From Ianthella basta (taxonomy: Eukaryota; Porifera; Demospongiae; Verongiida; Ianthellidae), in contig OZ025871.1 in assembly GCA_964019415.1 (NCBI GenBank), positions 6,452,213-6,516,212 of the forward strand: DNA of 64,000 bases. Direction: 5' to 3'. The notes below the pieces were generated by a model. That model was not told the origin of the DNA and did not search any database. It saw only the letters and a list, made by a program, of their open reading frames with translations. Position 1 is the first letter of the stretch; every line of letters begins with the position of its first letter. Below are positions 32,107-44,034 of this stretch, in pieces. The translations under genes and the position numbers were made by a program.

Positions 32107-34850
32107 TATACACATAGTATAAAAGCATAATATAAAGTAACCCAAACACATTGTATATTGGCCAAGTGGCAAAAGCACTGCTGCTTAGGCATTTAGCATG
32201 CTGCAATGTTCTCGCTCTTTCACTATTACTGCATGTAGTTGTTCAAAGCCAGGCACTAGTAGTTAGATGGGTGTGGTTCACTCTTTGTACATGTTGGTTG
32301 CCACTGTGAGCACATCCGTTGTCAGTGTGGTGTTCACTCCAACCATGCAGTTGCAAGATACTGCATGGTTGTACACACATGCCATTTATTGGGCATGGTC
32401 TGTAAGAGACTAAGCACTTTACAGTACATTCTACTGCATATGTGGTACTCTACTTTGAGGATTTGCGTTCACATATGTGGTACACAGCTAATATAACCTG
32501 GTGGGATTGTTTTTGGGTGACACATTCTACTTCATAGTACATTAAACCTGTTTGCTTATTGTTTGAGGAGGTCCTCCCACTGTACACAACATGCTGCTAG
32601 GATATCCTGTGTCCAGGGTAGCTGCGGACATTGCTTTTATCCTTGTGTGGATGAAGTACTTCTCTTAACTGATCGGAAATGGTGTGAATACTGATTTCAG
32701 TGTGAATGTCACACTGAACAAATAGGTGTGAGCACTGATTGGTGTGAAGGGTATTCTGTGTTTTATCAGTGTGTTGCAGTCAGCTCTAGTTACATGTATA
32801 CTTCCGACTTAAATGAATGCAGTGTCTGTTAATGATGGGGTAGTTGTGTACAGAAAGTTTAGATGTAGATGTGTGATATTGTGAATGATAAGAACTGTTT
32901 GTTACGGTGGTGCCACTATATCTGCCCAGTCATGAAGCTTGCTGCGACGGCAGGAGATCACTTCATGGGCGAGAGCCAGGTCGTGCATCAGCTCTGGCCA
33001 CCAAAATAGAGGCATGTTCCAAGTCTTCTTTAAAAAAAACAGCTGAACAAGTTGCAGAAGGGACCTGAAAGCGCTTTCTCCAATCGAGGTGTCGGAACAG
33101 AGGTTAGGCTGTACTATAAAAAAGACGGTACGTGGGAACGCTGTGTTATCCACCATGTACACGCACAGGTAAATTGTATACGCGTAGAAGCTGGTCTACA
33201 GGTTGAAAACGTGTAGTGCGTACCGGAGACTTGCAGTTTGCGGTCGCGCACGTGACTTTCCCACACGTTACGGGTTACGCATAGGTCAAATTACACAAAT
33301 CTAAATGTCTCTAATGTCACAATTTGCACTGCTTGTTATCATTGCACATGAAGGTAACAAAGAAAGCATGACTTGTGCATGGCCAATTAGCTGGCTTCTG
33401 ATCGAGTGGATCCATGTGTGCACCTTTTGCTAAACATTCACAGTGCACATTTGACCACTTGTGCATAGACTACCTTGCTGTGTTCAGTCCAGCACTCTAT
33501 TTAGATTGTGAACAGCATACTTCACTCAAACCAACACACAGTGGACATACTGAAGCCATATGTGCACTTGTGGTCTACAGACTGATTTACCCATGGTGGC
33601 AGCTGGTGTGTAATTATATAATGGGCCTGCACTAATCTTCACAGCAAGCAATACTTGCAGTGTCTAGTACAACACTCAATACTCTCATTTGGAGTGTGCT
33701 CCCTGGGAACAGCATGGACCTCTACTGCCAGTCATTGCAATTTTGCCTGCCTTGTTGCAGAAGAAGGCTTCTGTTGTGAGCTAGTGCACATTCACATGAC
33801 TTTCTGAGTCCTTTGAAAGTTAGGAGCAGCAATGTATTGGTCTAGTGGTAGCAACAGTCCGGAACGCTATTAAAATGGGTGGATAAGACTAAAAGTGTTT
33901 GCTTGCATATACATAGATAATTTATGTAGCTTTATATGATTACTTAAGTCTGCTACTAAGCCAGGATGATAGTCTAAGTCAGCTGCTAAGATGGTAAAGA
34001 ACAGTCTCTGCAAGGTGTACTATTAACAATTGCAAAGTTTGTAATACAGTAGTTTAAAAGTTGGCCAAATAGGCTAGAACTGTACCAACTTTAGGCTGTA
34101 AGCTGACTGCTTCCTCTAAACTTGCTTAGCCTGCTGCTGCATCTCCATTCTGCACTTAAACCATCCACTAGCACTTGGCTTGTGACGATGTAAGGCTGTA
34201 GTATGTAACAGTGGACACAACAGAGAAGCAGTGCATGGAATGGCTTCCTACTGCCACCAGTTTGGTACACCAGCCAAGTTCATCACCATGATCTGGCCTA
34301 GGTCTTTTGTAATCAGAAGAGCAGGAGTAAAAGCAGCACTTTGGAAAATCTGTACTGACTCAGGCTCCTCAGATCAGCATAGTCCTTGGGCACCAGGACT
34401 GTGAGGTGTGACGCTAGCACTGCGACCCTAGCACTTCACTGAGTAAGAGTCTATTAACTTTGGCAGAAAGTAATCATGCAATTCTGTTATGTCCTTTCTC
34501 TCCACCCTCTAATGAGTGCATTTTCATATGTCTGATTATCTGTAGTTGTCTCCTCTATATATGATCTTGCTGAAGATAACAGTTAATTTTTCTGCATTTA
34601 GAAGTTGTTGTTGAAGTTGAGACTTCAGTAGTGCCTCTGAAACCAGAGGTATAGGACATGATAGCTCCAGAGGTTATCACTCAGTCACCTTGTCCACATC
34701 CTTCAATCTAGTCATGTCCAACACATGCATCTTGTAACTTTCCCTTCAATGTATGCAGCATGTTATGGTGTTTTGTGTCTGCTACGTGAATGTAGCGTGT
34801 TTTTGACATGCCATTTTATGGCCTTGTGACGAGGTATGTTAGCCGCTGTT
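32107..34850. repeat. Segmental duplication block b, upstream half
   Basis: This is about 95% identical to 9058-11800 and closest to 40790-43520. It keeps the empty target site of the RTE-like insertion at 32093-32107. No supported gene. Confidence 0.7.
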
Positions 34851-34852
34851 TA

Positions 34853-35345
34853 TGACGTCATTAAAATGGCGGGAGGCCATGCGCAGTCGCAAGGGACAAG
34901 AGAAATAGTGCCACTCAGAGCTCGTACGTTGTCTGTCATTGAAATATACCACAATGTAGAGGTATCGACAGCGTTTTGGTTTCTTGTCATCAGTCAGTGC
35001 CACTTCTCACGGTGACTTACGGAAGTTAACAGCGAATGAAGTTGAATCGCCCTCTGTTGCAGCGTGTCGTTTCCTCCTGCTGCCATCAACCATCCTACAG
35101 CATATTTCCTGGGCCTGTGAGGATTGTAAACAGGACTTGCCACACCTCTGGCCCAGGGAAGGCCTGCTTGAGGCTAACCACCTCAGTCGTTTGTTGGTCT
35201 GCGTCGCACTGACACCTTTCACTTGGTTGAATTACTGCCCTACACCCTGCAAGGACTACCGAAGAAGAACACAACAGCTAACCTCACTGCATGCATAATC
35301 AGCATTCAGAGAACCAGAGATACAGGGCATTAAAGGCAGTGTGTG
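34853..35345 (+). promoter_or_regulatory. Candidate promoter and first exon, copy b
   Basis: TGACGTCA at 34853-34860 is followed by TTAAAATGGCGGG, and the consensus donor GTGTG|GTAAGT starts at 35346. A 104-codon frame (34984-35298) crosses the candidate exon but is frameshifted in copy a, so the exon is probably non-coding. It precedes A3. Confidence 0.45.
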
Positions 35346-35349
35346 GTAA

Positions 35350-36010
35350 GTTTTAATTCCCACTCCATCGCTACGTATCTTGTCCTCCCTCTGGACCTCC
35401 TTCCTTCTGTTTGCCCTCTCATCACTTCATGGCATTTCTCACAATTGTTCTTTCTCCCAAGCCTCTTCCTCATCACTCCTTCTGCCAGTGCCTACTTCCA
35501 TCTCTTGCCAGTTTTCATTCCTCACACAGTCCAAGCCAGTCACTTTCAAGCACTAACTACTTTCAACTCTGTAGGCCTTCAATGACAAATAACTGCTTTC
35601 TAGTTTTGAAATGATTCCCCACCACACCCACTGCTGTCAGTGCCTGGTTGATTCCCATCTCAGTATGGCCCAACTACTCTACCCATTCCATTTGGGATTC
35701 TGGCCCCACCACTCCAGTGGCATTTCACTGCTTCACAATGCCAGCAACTGGTACCTAACCTTTGACTGAGGTTTACTTGTTGGTGTACTATATTATTTAG
35801 ATGTGGCTAACACTTCTGACACTGCTGACCACTGTCTAATCGTTAAAGGGCTAAGCACCATGCATGTCAATCCACAAGCTGTGAATTGGATCCAATCTTG
35901 CTTTCCTGCACCAAAGCTGTCTCTGTGGGTGATACTGTATCTGCCCATTAGAATTGTATTGTGGGGTGTTCTGCAGGGATCTCCATCTATCATGTCAGTA
36001 ATGTGTTAAC
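35350..36010 (+). pseudogene. Decayed non-LTR RT, copy b
   Basis: This is the best-preserved motif A to motif B stretch of the 12310 family. DVANTSDTADHCLIVKGLST, VNPQAVNWIQS and GVLQGSP are all in one frame. Upstream stops remain. Confidence 0.6.
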
Positions 36011-36514
36011 AGTAAGTGTTCTTTGTGACACTAGCTGGGTCACTCCTACCAACCTTGGCAGCTGATGACTGTTGACTTGATGCAATGCTAATAGTGTCAA
36101 TATTTCACTGTATACAGTTGTGGTGTATGCAATGCTCATCTTGAGTCATGCCTTGCCTTCAGGTACATAGACTGGTTTTGAATGTACAATACCAGAAATC
36201 ATTCTTCCCTGTCATTGTTGAAATATAGTTTGATATTTCTGCCAATGTTCTTGTTCAAATTTTGCTATCACATCGATTTGGTTGAAACTGCAACTTAAGT
36301 TCTTTCAATCAACCGGTTCTCATGCAGATGGCTTGATCTCCAAAGAAGGAGAGATGTAGTAATAGTTACTAAGTTACACGTATGAATGTCATACTATTTG
36401 ATGATTCTGTGCGGAATTTTACTGTATTTTAGCCATTGCAGCTACATAATTCCATTTACTGCTAAGTGGTACTGCACCACCATTTCTCTGTCCATACTCT
36501 TCTATCAGTTACTG

Positions 36515-36572
36515 CATGTGTGTGTGTGTGTGTGTGCGTGTGCGTGTACGTGTGTGCGTGTGTGTGTGTCCA
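36515..36572. repeat. Degenerate TG/CG microsatellite
   Basis: This imperfect TG tract with CG and TACG interruptions is homologous in position to the long TG tract at 13451. Confidence 0.85.
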
Positions 36573-36599
36573 GATCACAAATCCAGATCACAAAAGCGT

Positions 36600-37461
36600 A
36601 GATGGGGATGCGGCCCAGAACAGATACTCTGATGTCGTCACTCAAGGCCAAATCCCATCTCCCTCATCTCATGGGTCTTGCAAGCCCATAGATAAGTACC
36701 CCTACTGCACCGAGGGGGCCATGCGACTGGGGTAATATATAAGGCTGTCTGTGGTTGTGTGTATACCTTTTGGTGTAACTAGAACAAGCTGAGAGAGGGC
36801 ACAGCATTAGGTCTTCTGATGTACTCATGTTCTGTGCACAACTGTCCATATTTTCCTTCTTGTGTGACTGCTGGTGTGCTGCTCAAGCTGTACCTTCCAG
36901 ACTTGTACTGTTCTAATTCCATTTGCACACCCTGCTACCTACACTCAGTCTACATATTTCTCCTGCTTATAACATCATTTGTTCCCCTATCTGAAGTCTT
37001 CACCAGTCCACATCCCTGCAATGGGTGACCTATTAGCATAGCTGCTTAGCCTTCACTCCTTCCTCTGTCTCATTGTAAGCCATCCCTGTGAATGGCATGA
37101 AATAGAATAATTATGCTTCCATTTGTGATTTCATCATTAGTGGGGCACCAAATACCCACTCACCTGACCATAATACCTTGTAGCGTATAGTACCATGTAT
37201 GCACTGACGGTACTTAAGAGAGTCGCCTACGTGACAATAATTGTAAACAGATGGAAATGTGGGCAAGGAATGTAATGTGATGGATATTGCAAAATCCACC
37301 AAACTGCTAAGACTAAGACGTGTTGTGTACTGTTAAGATCCCCGCCAATATTTCCCACTATATGGTTCTTCCTAAATCTCTGTCTCAACCTGGGTGCTCT
37401 TCCACATTAATCAATTGCCTAATTTTTTCTTGCAATTTCACAGTTTTTCCCGTCATTGTAG
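36600..37461. repeat. Intron upstream of A3 with block-a-like sequence
   Basis: Bases 36600-37080 match 13640-15020 with deletions (including the TGTACTCATGTTCTGTGCA stretch). Bases 37130-37440 match the intron just before A2/A4 at low identity. No additional exon is supported. Confidence 0.5.
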
Positions 37462-37678
37462 ATACTAAGCCCTGAACTTCTGAGCAAGATGGCTGCAGCA
37501 TTGGCTCAGAACAAGACATTGAAAGTGCTAAGACTGACTAGTGCTCAGCGGGAACACCTGACTCAATATAAAGTTATGAAGGAGTTTATTGAACATCTCA
37601 TGCTGGGTGTCTCTCTGAACACCACCTTGGAGAGAGTATATCTAAATTTTCCTCCTTGGTTGTCAGGTCACATCAAGT
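37462..37678 (+). CDS. LRR gene, exon type A, copy 3 (A3), 10-codon deletion
   Basis: The acceptor CCCGTCATTGTAG ends at 37461 and the donor AAGT|GTGAGT starts at 37679. The exon is 217 bp, phase 0 to 1. It encodes MAAALAQNKTLKVLRL, then a short loop SAQREHLTQYK, then EHLMLGVSLNTTLERVYLNF. It lacks exactly 30 bp in the loop between the two LRR units compared with A2 and A4, so frame and both repeat units are kept. Confidence 0.8.
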
Positions 37679-37997
37679 GTGAGTTACCATTGCAGTGTTG
37701 GGCTCTCTTTTATTTTAGTAAAATTAATAGTTTGCCAGTTGGCAGGTGCTGTTGTTCTCCTAATGACAATGTGCTGTTGCTGCACAGAGTGAGGCTTTTC
37801 CACAGTGTTCTGCACTCAAAGTCATCGTGAATTAGAACAGTGAACATGTGTCAGTGTCTAAATGGGCCTTCGGTACATTGTGTAATTGAACAGCACCCTT
37901 TCCTGACAAGATTGATCTGCCCTTTTTATGTAAATTACAGGATTGAATGATTATATGCATCTGTACATTAATCTCTTGCATTAGCTGCTGTGTCTCC

Positions 37998-38810
37998 ATT
38001 ATGTAATAGATTCCGTTACCATGGTAACGAGTGTTCTAAGCGGTGTTTCTAAATCTCATAGACTTTCTCTTGTATTTCGCACGGGATCTAAATCATTTAA
38101 ATACTGGGTGTCTAAATCCCGTATATCTTTGCAGCTGAACAGAACTGCAGCTGTGATAACAATTGTGATGCCATAACATATGATACGATGTACAGGCTTA
38201 CTTGTTTCGTCGATAAACAGGGTACAGCAACAATCCGGCTATGAACTAGAGCCAAGAAATTGGAACTGCAGCTGGTTACAAGCTACGCGGGGAACAGGCT
38301 TTGGTAGCTACGTACACAGCTCTGGGAAACGCTGTGGCTGACGTGGCTAACAGCGAGTAAGCTTAGGCTTTGCCGACGCGCTGCATCCACTGCCGACCTG
38401 TAGGAAACGCCTGCTGCGAGATGAACAACCCAACTTGAGACCCGAATCACGCAACGTTTTCTCCGCCATTGTCAGGAGTAGCTAACTACTTCCAGTAGAC
38501 ACATGATGACGCAAGGACGAGTAAGTATAACTGATTTGCTGCTGGCTCCTTACCCAATCATTTGGGACCTATAACATTTAAATGCTGACCAATCGGTGTC
38601 TCTGAAGATTTAGACCACTCGGTACTCGGGCGCTTTGCGCCCTCGTGCCTCGTGCTCTAAATCTCAGAGACACCTCTTGGTCAGCATTTAACTATTACTT
38701 GTATGTTGTGTGGCTCCTTCAGTACAGCTGCATACAGTGTTGACTAGTGTTTGGTTCTTCTGACATGTCCTACACATTCTTAGCATGTTCGGCATTACAT
38801 AACCGTAATT
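37998..38810. mobile_element. Probable non-autonomous DNA element with hairpin end
   Basis: Comparison with the intron after A2 (27195) shows about 0.8 kb of extra sequence here. It has higher CpG content and related GTGTCT(C)TAAATC words near both sides (about 38045-38115 and 38597-38680). Bases 38576-38692 form a strong hairpin (AAATGCTGACCAA... TTGGTCAGCATTT) around GGGCGCTTTGCGCCC. No transposase frame is seen, and the exact borders are uncertain. Confidence 0.4.
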
Positions 38811-38845
38811 AATTTTTATACAATATGGCGACAATCCTGTACATG

Positions 38846-38983
38846 TGGTGTGAGTTCAAATTTTCTGTATGACTTCATATTAGTTATAACACCTCCATTC
38901 AGGATATGGCTGATTGATAAGCCATATCCCTCCTGGGAGTGTTATAACTAATACAAAATCAGACAGAAACATGTGAACTCGCA
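38846..38983. repeat. Hairpin element (about 140 bp)
   Basis: The arms GTGAGTTCA...TTAGTTATAACACTCC-like and its complement meet at GGATATGGCTGATTGATAAGC. The pairing is nearly continuous over about 60 bp per arm. The A2 intron paralogue (27240-27310) has only the single outer sequence, so this is an inverted duplication or a small foldback insert in this copy. Confidence 0.6.
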
Positions 38984-39244
38984 CTTTATGTTGTAATTGA
39001 ATTATTTCACGTTGCTAGGTTTAGCTTTGGAACAACGGAAGTGCACTGGTTGCTCTGTGGCTGGACTATATATATAGAGGTTCAAGTGTAATGGATGGAA
39101 CAGTAATGCACACAGTATGTGTAGAGTGTGAGATTTCGTTATGGGTCAGACATACCGTATAGTTGGTACCTTGGTATATATATAGTAAACACATAATTAA
39201 GTGACTACCATACATCCAGAAAATGAGAAAGGGTTGGTTCTCTA

Positions 39245-39330
39245 ATACCAGCTTCACAACAGGGTTGAAAACCTTGCAGACGTTTCGACCAGATGCTCTG
39301 GTCTTCTTCAGGGCGAAGATATGCTAGTGC
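39245..39330 (-). other. Structured repeat end: CTGAAGA-stem-GAAAC motif
   Basis: The minus strand reads CCTGAAGAAGACCAG, then AGCAT, then CTGGTCGAAACGTC: a perfect 6-bp stem framed by CTGAAGA and GAAA. This is the conserved-box order of a hammerhead ribozyme core (CUGANGA-stem II-GAAA) and is common at the ends of invertebrate Penelope-type and other repeats. A possible helix I (CTTCGC with GTGAAG) needs a one-base bulge. Self-cleavage is therefore uncertain. Confidence 0.35.
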
Positions 39331-39714
39331 GAGCACGGATCATATTTATAGCCTAGCATCTCTAGGAGAAACCCTTTCTGATGCCTGAGCCAGCTGAGAA
39401 GCCCTCACTTCATCCAGAATTTGCTTTGCTATAGGTAGCTACACATGCAGCAAGGTAGGTATGTATGGCTAACATGCATTATCCAACGACATCCGAATGA
39501 TATATTTACTGAAAATGGCCGACCACAAAGTCTTGCAAGGTTGCCTCTTAGAGAATGAATTGCGGCAAACACCAATCGTAGCATGTGATTTGTTTTGAAG
39601 GGAGCTGGAGCCAGTATTCCGCAACTTCCAACCAATTCGCAGTGCTTACAAGTAGCCCAAGCACCTAGATGTTGAGAATAGCCCTTTTTTTATCTGTGAC
39701 AACTCCGCAACCTA

Positions 39715-40385
39715 TCAGTTAACTCCTTGTGCAATGGCGCAGTGTAAGAATGTTGCATGCCTTGTACAGTCCTTAACAGCTGTCCTCCTGTACTCCACTG
39801 TTGATGTCTTCAGTTGTAGCCTCTGTGATGTATATTGAACTGTGCTCAACTGCAGTTGCTGAGGACATTGTGTACATGTGACCACATGGTTCCATTCATT
39901 TACTGTTGTTTCTGCTTGAGATGTTTTAGGAGATGGCATATGGTTGGACTGTGATAGGAACAATAGTGTTTAGTGTCATTCTGTAGTATATTCTGGTTCT
40001 TGGATCTCCTGGTCTCACATTGCTGAGGAAGACCACAGTACATTGCTAAGGATTTCCTAATTGCAATTGTGTACACTCCTCATTAGTCCTTGAAGGACCC
40101 TGCATGCACCATATGTTGGTTAACACTATGTCTTGTAACATGGCCATACTGCTGTAATACTGCTATAGTGTGGCATTGTTTTGGCTTCCACTTTGGACAA
40201 CTGATAGACACGAATGGGTTGAAATGTGCTAATTAATACTGGTGCACTGAGAATACTGTTCTGTTGTCCGCTCAGAATTACTTATATTAACGAGCTGCAT
40301 TGAACTGAACTGTACTGTATGTTGCCAGTCACGCATGTGGTTGTATGCTGTTTCCTAATTTGTGTCATATCTATTTCTTCTGTAG
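39715..40385. repeat. Flank upstream of B4, duplicated at 61250-61825
   Basis: The stretch from the CCTTGTACAGTCCTTAACAG region through the polypyrimidine tract of B4 matches 61250-61825. It is intronic, and no gene is seen. Confidence 0.65.
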
Positions 40386-40516
40386 GTGGTAGTGCACAGG
40401 AATGCGTGGAGAGCATCTCTTTGGAGCATGTCCCACTTGATGTTCTGTGTGATGTAGTGAGGATCTTTGAACATGTGAAAGAGCTTCAGTGTATGGACAT
40501 CACCAATCCATTGGAG
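40386..40516 (+). CDS. LRR gene, exon type B, copy 4 (B4)
   Basis: The acceptor TTTCTTCTGTAG ends at 40385 and the donor GAG|GTATGT starts at 40517. The exon is 131 bp, phase 1 to 0. It reads GSAQECVESISLEHVPLDVL, then a stretch ending FEHVKELQCMDITNPLE, and is closest to B1. It sits between A3 and A4. Confidence 0.75.
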
Positions 40517-40789
40517 GTATGTCAACAATCTGCATCTCTGTGATTGTGCACTCTCCCTAGTGCATCCATGTCACATCTACACCTAGACCTACTGAAGTAA
40601 GCGAGAACCATATATCCAACTCTGGATTCAAATACCAAACTTGTCAAAGTCTTTCTTCCACTAAATGTATCCAATTGTATACGAGCATATCTTGTCACAG
40701 GAGGTATGGCTTCTCTTGTCATGTCTTCATTTCGATGATCAGTGATTCAGCTATCAAAGTACTGTCTATTATATTCAATATATATGATA

Positions 40790-43520
40790 CACCAATTTTA
40801 TGTATAAAATGTAAGTAGCCCAAACACATTGTATATTGGTCAAGTGGCAAAAGCACTACTGCTTAGGCATTTAGCATGCTACAATGTTCTCGCTCTTTCA
40901 CTATTACTGCATGTAGTTGTTCAAAGCCAGGCACTAGTAGTCAGGTGGGTGTGGTCTACTCTCTGTACATGTTGGTTACCACTGTGAGCACATCCGTTGT
41001 CAGTGTGGTGTTCACTCCAACCATGCAGTTGCAAGAGACCGCATGGTTGTACACACATGCCATTTATTGGGCATGGTTTGTAAGAGACTAAGCATTTTAC
41101 AGTACATTCTGCATATTTGGTACTCTACTTTGAGGATTTGCGTTCACATATGTGGTACACAGCTAATATAACCTGGTGGGATTGTTTGTGGGTGACACAT
41201 TCTATTTCACAGTACATTAAACCTGTTTGCTTATTGTTTGAGGAGGTCCTCCCACTGTACACAACATGCTGCTAGGATATCCTGTGTCCAGGGTAGCTGT
41301 GGACTTTGCTTTTATCCTTGTGTGGATGAAGTACTTCTCTTAACTGATCGGAAATGGTGTGAATACTGATTTCAGTGTGAATGTCACACTGAACAAATAG
41401 GTGTGAGCACTGATTGGTGTGGAGGGTATTCTGTGTTTTATCAGTGTGTTGCAATCAGCTCTAGTTATATGTATACTTCCGACTTAAATGAATGCAGTGT
41501 CTGTTAATGATGGGGTAGTTGTGTACAGAAAGTTTAGATGTAGATGTGTGATATTGTGAATGATAAGAACTGTTTGTTACGGTGGTGCCACTATATCTGC
41601 CCAGTCATGAAGCTTGCTGCGACGGCAGGAGATCACTTCACGGGCGAGAGCCAGGTCGTGCATCAGCTCTGGCCACCAAAATAGAGGCATGTTCCAAGTC
41701 TTCTTTAAAAAAACAGCTGAACAAGTTGCAGAAGGGACCTGAAAGCGCTTTCTCCAGTCGAGGTGTCGGAACAGAGTTTAGGCTGTACTTTAAAAAAGAC
41801 GGTACGTGGGAATGCTGTGTTATCCTCCATCTACACGCACAGGTAAATTGTATACGCGTAGAAGCTGGCCTACAGGTTGAAAACGTGTAGTGCGTACCGG
41901 AGACTTGCAGTTTGCGGTCGCGCATGTGACTTTCCCACATGTTACGGGTTACGCATAGGTCAAATTACACAAATCTAAATGTCTCTAATGTCACAATTTG
42001 CACTGCTTGTTATCATTGCACATGAAGGTAACAAAGAAAGCATGACTTGTGCATGGCCAATTAGCTGGCTTCTGATAGAGTGGATCCATGTGTGCACCTT
42101 TTGCTAAACATTCACAGTACACACTTGACCACTTGTGCATAGACTACCTTGCTGTGTTCAGTCCTGCACTCTATTTAGATTGTGAACAGCATACTTCACT
42201 CAAACCAACACACAGCGGACATACTGAAGCCATGTGTGCACTTGTTGCCTACAGACTGATTTACCCATGGTGGCAGCGGTGTGTAATTATATAATGGGCC
42301 TGCACTAATCTTCACAGCAAGCAATATTTGCAGTTTCTAGTACAACTCTCAAGACTCTCATTTGGAATGTGCTCCCTGGGAACAGCATGGACCTCTACTG
42401 CCAGTCAATGTAATTTTGCCTGCCTTGTTGCAGAAGAAGGCTTCTGTTGTGAGCTAGTGCACATTCACATGACTTTCTGAGTCCTTTGAAAGTTAGGAGC
42501 AGCAATGTTTTGGTCTAGTGGTAGTAACAGTCCGGAACGCTATTAAAATGGATGGATAAGACTAAAAGTGTTTGCTTGCATATACGTAGATAATTTATGT
42601 AGCTTTATATGATTACTTAAGTCTGCTACTAAGCCAGGATGATAGTCTAAGTCAGCTGCTAAGATGGTAAAGAACAGTCTCTGCAAGGTGTACTATTAAC
42701 AATTGCAAAGTTTGTAATACAGTAGTTTAAAAGTTGGCCAAATAGGCTAGAACTGTACCAACTTTAGGCTGTAAGCTGACTGCTTCCTCTAAACTTGCTT
42801 AGCCTGCTGCTGCATCTCCATTCTGCACTTAAATCATCCACTAGCACTTGGCTTGTGACGATGTAAGGCTGTAGTATGTAACAGTGGACACAACAGAGAA
42901 GCAGTGCATGGAATGGCTTCCTACTGCCACCAGTTTGGTACACCAGCCAAGTTCATCACCATGATCTGGCCTAGGTCTTTTGTAATCAGAAGAGCAGGAG
43001 TAAAAGCAGCACTTTGGAAAATCTGTACTGACTCAGGCTCCTCAGATCAGCATAGTCCTTGGGCACCAGGACTGTGAGGTGTGACGCTAGCACTGCGACC
43101 CTAGCACTTCACTGAGTAAGAGTCTATTAACTTTGGCAGAAAGTAATCATGCAATTCTGTTATGTCCTTTCTCTCCACCCTCTAATGAGTGCATTTTCAT
43201 ATGTCTGATTATCTGTAGTTGTCTCCTCTATATATGATCTTGCTGAAGATAACAGTTAATTTTTCTGCATTTAGAAGTTGTTGTTGAAGTTGAGACTTCA
43301 GTAGTGCCTCTGAAACCAGAGGTATAGGACATGATAGCTCCAGAGGTTATCACTCAATCACCTTGTCCACATCCTTCAATCTAGTCATGTCCAACACATG
43401 CATCTTGTAACTTTCCCTTCGATGTATGCAGCATGCTATGGTGTTTTGTGTCTGCTACGTGAATGTAGCGTGTTTTTGACATGCCCTTTTATTGCCTTGT
43501 GACGAGTATGTTAGCCGCTG
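40790..43520. repeat. Segmental duplication block c, upstream half
   Basis: This is nearly identical to block b over most of its length (for example 42540-43980 against 33870-35340). No gene is supported. Confidence 0.7.
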
Positions 43521-43524
43521 TTTA

Positions 43525-44025
43525 TGACGTCATTAAAATGGCGGGAGGCCATGCGCGGTCGCAAGGGACAAGAGAAATAGTGCCACTCAGAGCTCGTACG
43601 TTGTCTGTCATTGAAATATACCACAATGTAGAGGTATCGACAGCGTTTTGGTTTCTTGTCATCAGTCAGTGCCACTTCTCACGGTGACTTACGGAAGTTA
43701 ACAGTGAATGAAGTTGGATCGTCCTCTGTTGCAGCGTGTCGTTTCCTCCTGCTGCCATCAACCATCCTACAGCATATTTCCTGGGCCTGTGAGGATTATA
43801 AACAGGACTTGCCACACCTCTGGCCCCGGGAAGGCCTGCTTGAGGTTAACCACCTCAATCTTTTGTTGGACTGCGTCGCACAGACACCTTTCAATTGGTT
43901 AAATTAGTGCCCAACACCCTATAATTGCGCAAGGACTACCGAAGAGCAACACAACAGCTAACCTCACTGCATGCATAATCAGCATTTGGAGAGTCAGAGA
44001 TACATAGCATTAGAGGCAGTGTGTG
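43525..44025 (+). promoter_or_regulatory. Candidate promoter and first exon, copy c, donor lost
   Basis: TGACGTCA at 43525-43532 is followed by TTAAAATGGCGGG, as in copy b. At the place of the donor the sequence reads GTGTG|ATAAGT (44026) instead of GTAAGT. If the element is transcribed, this copy cannot use the usual 5' splice site. Confidence 0.4.
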
Positions 44026-44034
44026 ATAAGTTTT

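Noticed and set aside
34984-35298. 104-codon frame in candidate first exon b
   Set aside because: It is frameshifted in copy a and largely deleted in d and e, so the candidate exon is treated as non-coding.
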